The notes below the pieces were generated by a model. That model was not told the DNA's origin. It saw only the letters and a program-made list of their open reading frames with translations, and did not search any database. Below, one piece after another: positions 7,147 to 9,223 of a stretch of DNA of 9,223 bases. Where the stretch lies: positions 1 to 9,223 of the forward strand of contig DYTA01000038.1 of the NCBI GenBank assembly GCA_020726205.1. The letters are read 5' to 3'. The first letter of the stretch is position 1; every line of letters begins with the position of its first letter. The DNA comes from Nitrosospira multiformis. GTDB lineage: Bacteria > Pseudomonadota > Gammaproteobacteria > Burkholderiales > UBA11063. The translations under genes and the position numbers were made by a program.

Positions 7147-7527
7147 TTAGATTATTTTTTGAGCTAGAATATATCCAACCCATGCTAAAAAAACACCTAA
7201 AATACTACTAGTTAACACATTGAGCATTGCATACATTATTTTACCATCTTGTAGAAGGCGTAGTGTTTCTATTGAAAAAGAAGAAAATGTCGTATATCCA
7301 CCTAAAATACCAACTAAAATAAGTGCTGTTAAATATGGTGCTAAATTAGTAAACTTTTGGGTAATTAACACAAATAAAAAACCCATTATAAAAGAACCAC
7401 TTAAATTGATAACCCACGTTCCCCAAGGAAAATTACGTCCAGTATATGAGTAAACCAAACTCCCAAGTAAAAAACGTAATACACCACCACTTCCAGCACC
7501 TAAAAATACTAATAAGACTTCTCTCAT
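7147..7527 (-). CDS. crcB: Fluoride ion channel CrcB/Fluc
   Basis: CrcB (Fluc) is a small inner-membrane channel that lets fluoride leave the cell; it works as an antiparallel dimer. The 126 residues fit the family (about 125) and form four hydrophobic segments at about 2-22, 36-57, 64-90 and 98-122. The marks are LGAGSGGVLRFLLG (9-22), GTWVINLSGSFIMG (36-49) with the conserved N41, and GILGGYTTFSSFSIE (73-87) with the two pore phenylalanines F81 and F84 and the polar T79, T80 and S85. The gene starts 11 nt after radA, and the radA stop TAG overlaps its Shine-Dalgarno TAGGT, so translation is probably coupled. There is no room for a fluoride riboswitch directly upstream, so fluoride control, if any, would have to act elsewhere. 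Only one crcB copy is present. Confidence 0.96.
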   Translation of the reverse strand: MREVLLVFLGAGSGGVLRFLLGSLVYSYTGRNFPWGTWVINLSGSFIMGFLFVLITQKFTNLAPYLTALILVGILGGYTTFSSFSIETLRLLQDGKIMYAMLNVLTSSILGVFLAWVGYILAQKII

Positions 7528-7538
7528 ATTAATACTAC

Positions 7539-8909
7539 CTAATTAAAACAATATTGAATAACTTGCTCCAGAGTGTCAACAGCAATCACTTCCACATCTG
7601 GAATTTTATCTTTTGGAGCATTAGCTCTAGGGACAATTATACGCGTAAATCCTAATTTTGCTGCCTCTTTAATGCGATCTTGCCCTTTTTGTATTGTACG
7701 TATTTCACCAGATAGACCAATTTCACCACATACAGCTAATTTTTCTGCCAATGGACGATTTTTATACGATGAAATTATAGCTAAAACTGCAGCTAAGTCC
7801 AATGCAGGCTCAGATACTTTTACACCACCCACAATATTCAAAAATATATCTTGATCATATAATTGCAAACCTAAATGACGTTGCATAATTGCGATTAAAA
7901 GAGATAATCTATAACCGTCCATACCAACAGCTAATCTTTTAGCTGGCATTAAATGAGATTGATCAACCAATGCTTGAATTTCGACCAAAATTGGACGAGT
8001 CCCCTCTTCACTAATCAGAATACAGCTACCAGCAGTATTTGCTCGATATGAAGATAGAAACAATGCAGATGGATTGGTAATTTCACGCAAACCTTTATCG
8101 GTCATTGCAAAAATACCAAGTTCATTTACAGCACCGAATCGGTTTTTTACAGAGCGCAACATTCTAAAATTAGAGTGTTGTTCACCCTCAAAATACAGTA
8201 CAGTATCAACAATATGTTCCAAGACACGAGGTCCAGCAATTGCACCATCTTTTGTAACGTGTCCAACCAAAATTACCACAATTTTACGATTTTTAGCCAA
8301 TCTAGTAAAAATACTTGAACACTCTCGTACTTGTGCCACCGAACCAGGTGCCGACTGTAACATATCCGAATACGCAGTTTGAATAGAGTCTATGACTAAG
8401 ACATCAGGTTTTTCAATATCAATTTGCGGTAAAATTGATTCTACTCGGATTTCAGACATTAGTCGCAAATTAGCATGACTAGCGACTTCGAGACGTTTTG
8501 CTCGCAACGCAATTTGTTGAACAGATTCCTCACCTGTTACATATAGAACTTTATTTTTGTGCGCTAAATGAGCTAATGTTTGCAATAATAGCGTTGATTT
8601 ACCAATACCAGGATCGCCACCAAGCAAGATTACTGAGCCTTGCGCTAGTCCACCACCAAGAACCCGATCAAGTTCACCAATTCCAGTTACCTCACGGCTA
8701 ACATCTTGCGCTGAAATCTGATCCAAATTTACCACTTGAGACTGTTGGTTGAGCGCATTAAAACGGTTATTAACTGGTGCTTTACTGACTGGAGTTTCAA
8801 TAACTTCAATCAAGCTATTCCATGAATTACAAGCATTGCACTTACCCTGCCATTTGCTATGCTTTTCACCACATTCGCTACACTCATATATTGATTTATC
8901 TTTTGCCAT
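7539..8909 (-). CDS. radA: DNA repair protein RadA/Sms
   Basis: RadA is a RecA-like, DnaB-type helicase that processes recombination intermediates and extends D-loops with RecA. The 456 residues match the family (about 455-460). An N-terminal zinc finger has C10, C13, C24 and C27. The ATPase core has the Walker A GGDPGIGKST (97-106), TGEES (125-129), Walker B VLVIDS (170-175), VGHVTKDG (215-222) and the RadA-specific KNRFG (255-259). The C-terminal Lon-like domain includes VGGVKVSEPALDLA and GEIGLSGEIR, used for assembly rather than proteolysis. The start is ATG 8909-8907, giving the typical MAK...YECSECG N-terminus, with a modest AGAGA about 11 nt upstream. It leads a run with crcB and ssb, which couples a recombination helicase to an SSB. 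Promoter candidates lie 28-46 nt upstream. Confidence 0.98.
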   Translation of the reverse strand: MAKDKSIYECSECGEKHSKWQGKCNACNSWNSLIEVIETPVSKAPVNNRFNALNQQSQVVNLDQISAQDVSREVTGIGELDRVLGGGLAQGSVILLGGDPGIGKSTLLLQTLAHLAHKNKVLYVTGEESVQQIALRAKRLEVASHANLRLMSEIRVESILPQIDIEKPDVLVIDSIQTAYSDMLQSAPGSVAQVRECSSIFTRLAKNRKIVVILVGHVTKDGAIAGPRVLEHIVDTVLYFEGEQHSNFRMLRSVKNRFGAVNELGIFAMTDKGLREITNPSALFLSSYRANTAGSCILISEEGTRPILVEIQALVDQSHLMPAKRLAVGMDGYRLSLLIAIMQRHLGLQLYDQDIFLNIVGGVKVSEPALDLAAVLAIISSYKNRPLAEKLAVCGEIGLSGEIRTIQKGQDRIKEAAKLGFTRIIVPRANAPKDKIPDVEVIAVDTLEQVIQYCFN

Positions 8910-8936
8910 TATTGATTTCTCTGGTTAATTTACAAA

Positions 8937-8955
8937 ATTCTAGCACACTATTATA
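8937..8955 (-). promoter_or_regulatory. Candidate radA promoter -10 elements
   Basis: Two overlapping options exist on the minus strand. TATAAT (8955-8950) is a perfect -10 hexamer but has no good -35. TGCTAGAAT, with TAGAAT at 8942-8937, is an extended -10 identical to the nine bases found upstream of smpB, again without a clear -35. Either would give a short leader (about 20-35 nt) for radA-crcB-ssb. I cannot choose between them. Confidence 0.45.
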
Positions 8956-9223
8956 ACTTTAGAGAAATAATTTAATATGGATACAAATATTTTAATGATT
9001 TAACATTTAATGCCAACTCTGGATAAAAAATTAAAGGTATAAAAAATCTAACATTACATTTATAGCTTATAGTTGTTAAAATCAATTTCTCACAAAACAA
9101 GTTACAACTAACTGAGAAATGATGGATTTAGTAGAGTTATATATATTATCGATAGAACACTAAAATAGGAGTATGTCACAATAAGCGAATACCTAGCAAT
9201 TTTATCATCAAACAATAAATTTA
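8956..9223. other. AT-rich region upstream of radA, no supported gene
   Basis: This stretch has no open frame I can assign. Two weak possibilities touch the right edge. On the minus strand a 37-residue frame enters from the edge and stops at TAG 9110-9108; it ends hydrophobic (IIYITLLNPSFLS) and could be the tail of a protein. On the plus strand AGGAG (9167-9171) precedes a frame open to the edge, SEYLAILSSNNKF from 9184, which has no ATG, GTG or TTG start. Both are short enough to be chance in AT-rich DNA. Confidence 0.4.
9070..9120. repeat. Interleaved inverted repeats
   Basis: TAGTTGT (9070-9076) is complementary to ACAACTA (9104-9110), and ATTTCTCA (9085-9092) to TGAGAAAT (9113-9120). 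The two pairs are interleaved, so in RNA they could form either of two hairpins or a pseudoknot. On the minus strand the second hairpin is followed by TGATTTT, a poor terminator-like tail. The pairings are perfect but short. Confidence 0.35.

Noticed and set aside
7528..7538. Fluoride riboswitch before crcB
   Set aside because: Only 11 nt separate radA and crcB, so the pseudoknotted aptamer cannot fit, and I saw no match in the radA upstream region.
7220..8701. Plus-strand frames opposite crcB and radA (7220-7453, 7573-7854, 8074-8382, 8498-8701)
   Set aside because: Each lies opposite conserved codons of CrcB or RadA, and none resembles a known protein.
8945..8960. NrdR-box-like ACACTAT upstream of radA
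   Set aside because: Only the first half fits the box; the second half does not, and no second box at the expected spacing is present.

Overview
The window is an AT-rich stretch (roughly one third G+C, judged by eye) of an ordinary bacterial chromosome, packed with housekeeping genes. It holds twelve-gene-type core content with no mobile element, CRISPR array, tRNA or rRNA: eleven protein genes are seen, one of them cut by the left edge. All three stop codons are used as stops, including TGA for dxr, so the standard bacterial code applies. The non-mevalonate isoprenoid gene dxr, UppS, CdsA and an alpha2beta2-type GlyQ point to a Gram-negative proteobacterium. The wording of GlyQ (for example the [12 protein letters not shown] and [10 protein letters not shown] segments), of SmpB (starting MSIIKNKKALHDYF with no long N-terminal extension) and of UppS (AFGRENW) reminds me most of Betaproteobacteria such as Neisseriales. 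That placement is from memory of family sequences and should be read as moderate confidence.

Layout. (1) 1-2422, minus strand: glyQ, nrdR and guaB, spaced by 10 and 14 nt, read as one operon from a promoter near 2469-2498; guaB runs off the left edge. (2) 2423-2661: a divergent intergenic region with promoter candidates for both sides and a possible structured leader for smpB. (3) 2662-3114, plus strand: smpB. (4) 3168-6633, plus strand: a perfect-consensus sigma70 promoter, then frr, uppS, cdsA and dxr, closed by a strong terminator; a 15-bp hairpin sits between frr and uppS. (5) 6649-8909, minus strand: radA, crcB and ssb in that transcriptional order, converging on the same terminator. (6) 8910-9223: upstream region of radA, with -10 elements and inverted repeats, and no gene that can be supported.

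The genes serve several core jobs. GlyQ, Frr and SmpB act in translation (charging glycine tRNA, recycling ribosomes, rescuing stalled ribosomes). NrdR and GuaB act in nucleotide supply. Dxr, UppS and CdsA supply the isoprenoid carrier lipid and CDP-diacylglycerol for the envelope. RadA and SSB act in recombination and DNA maintenance. CrcB exports fluoride.

I found no undescribed multi-gene system. The items most worth a second look are an SSB that has lost most of the aromatic DNA-stacking residues of the E. coli protein, a UppS whose NYGGR motif is changed to DYSGE, glyQ separated from glyS, the truncated frr-uppS-cdsA-dxr cluster, and the frr-uppS hairpin.
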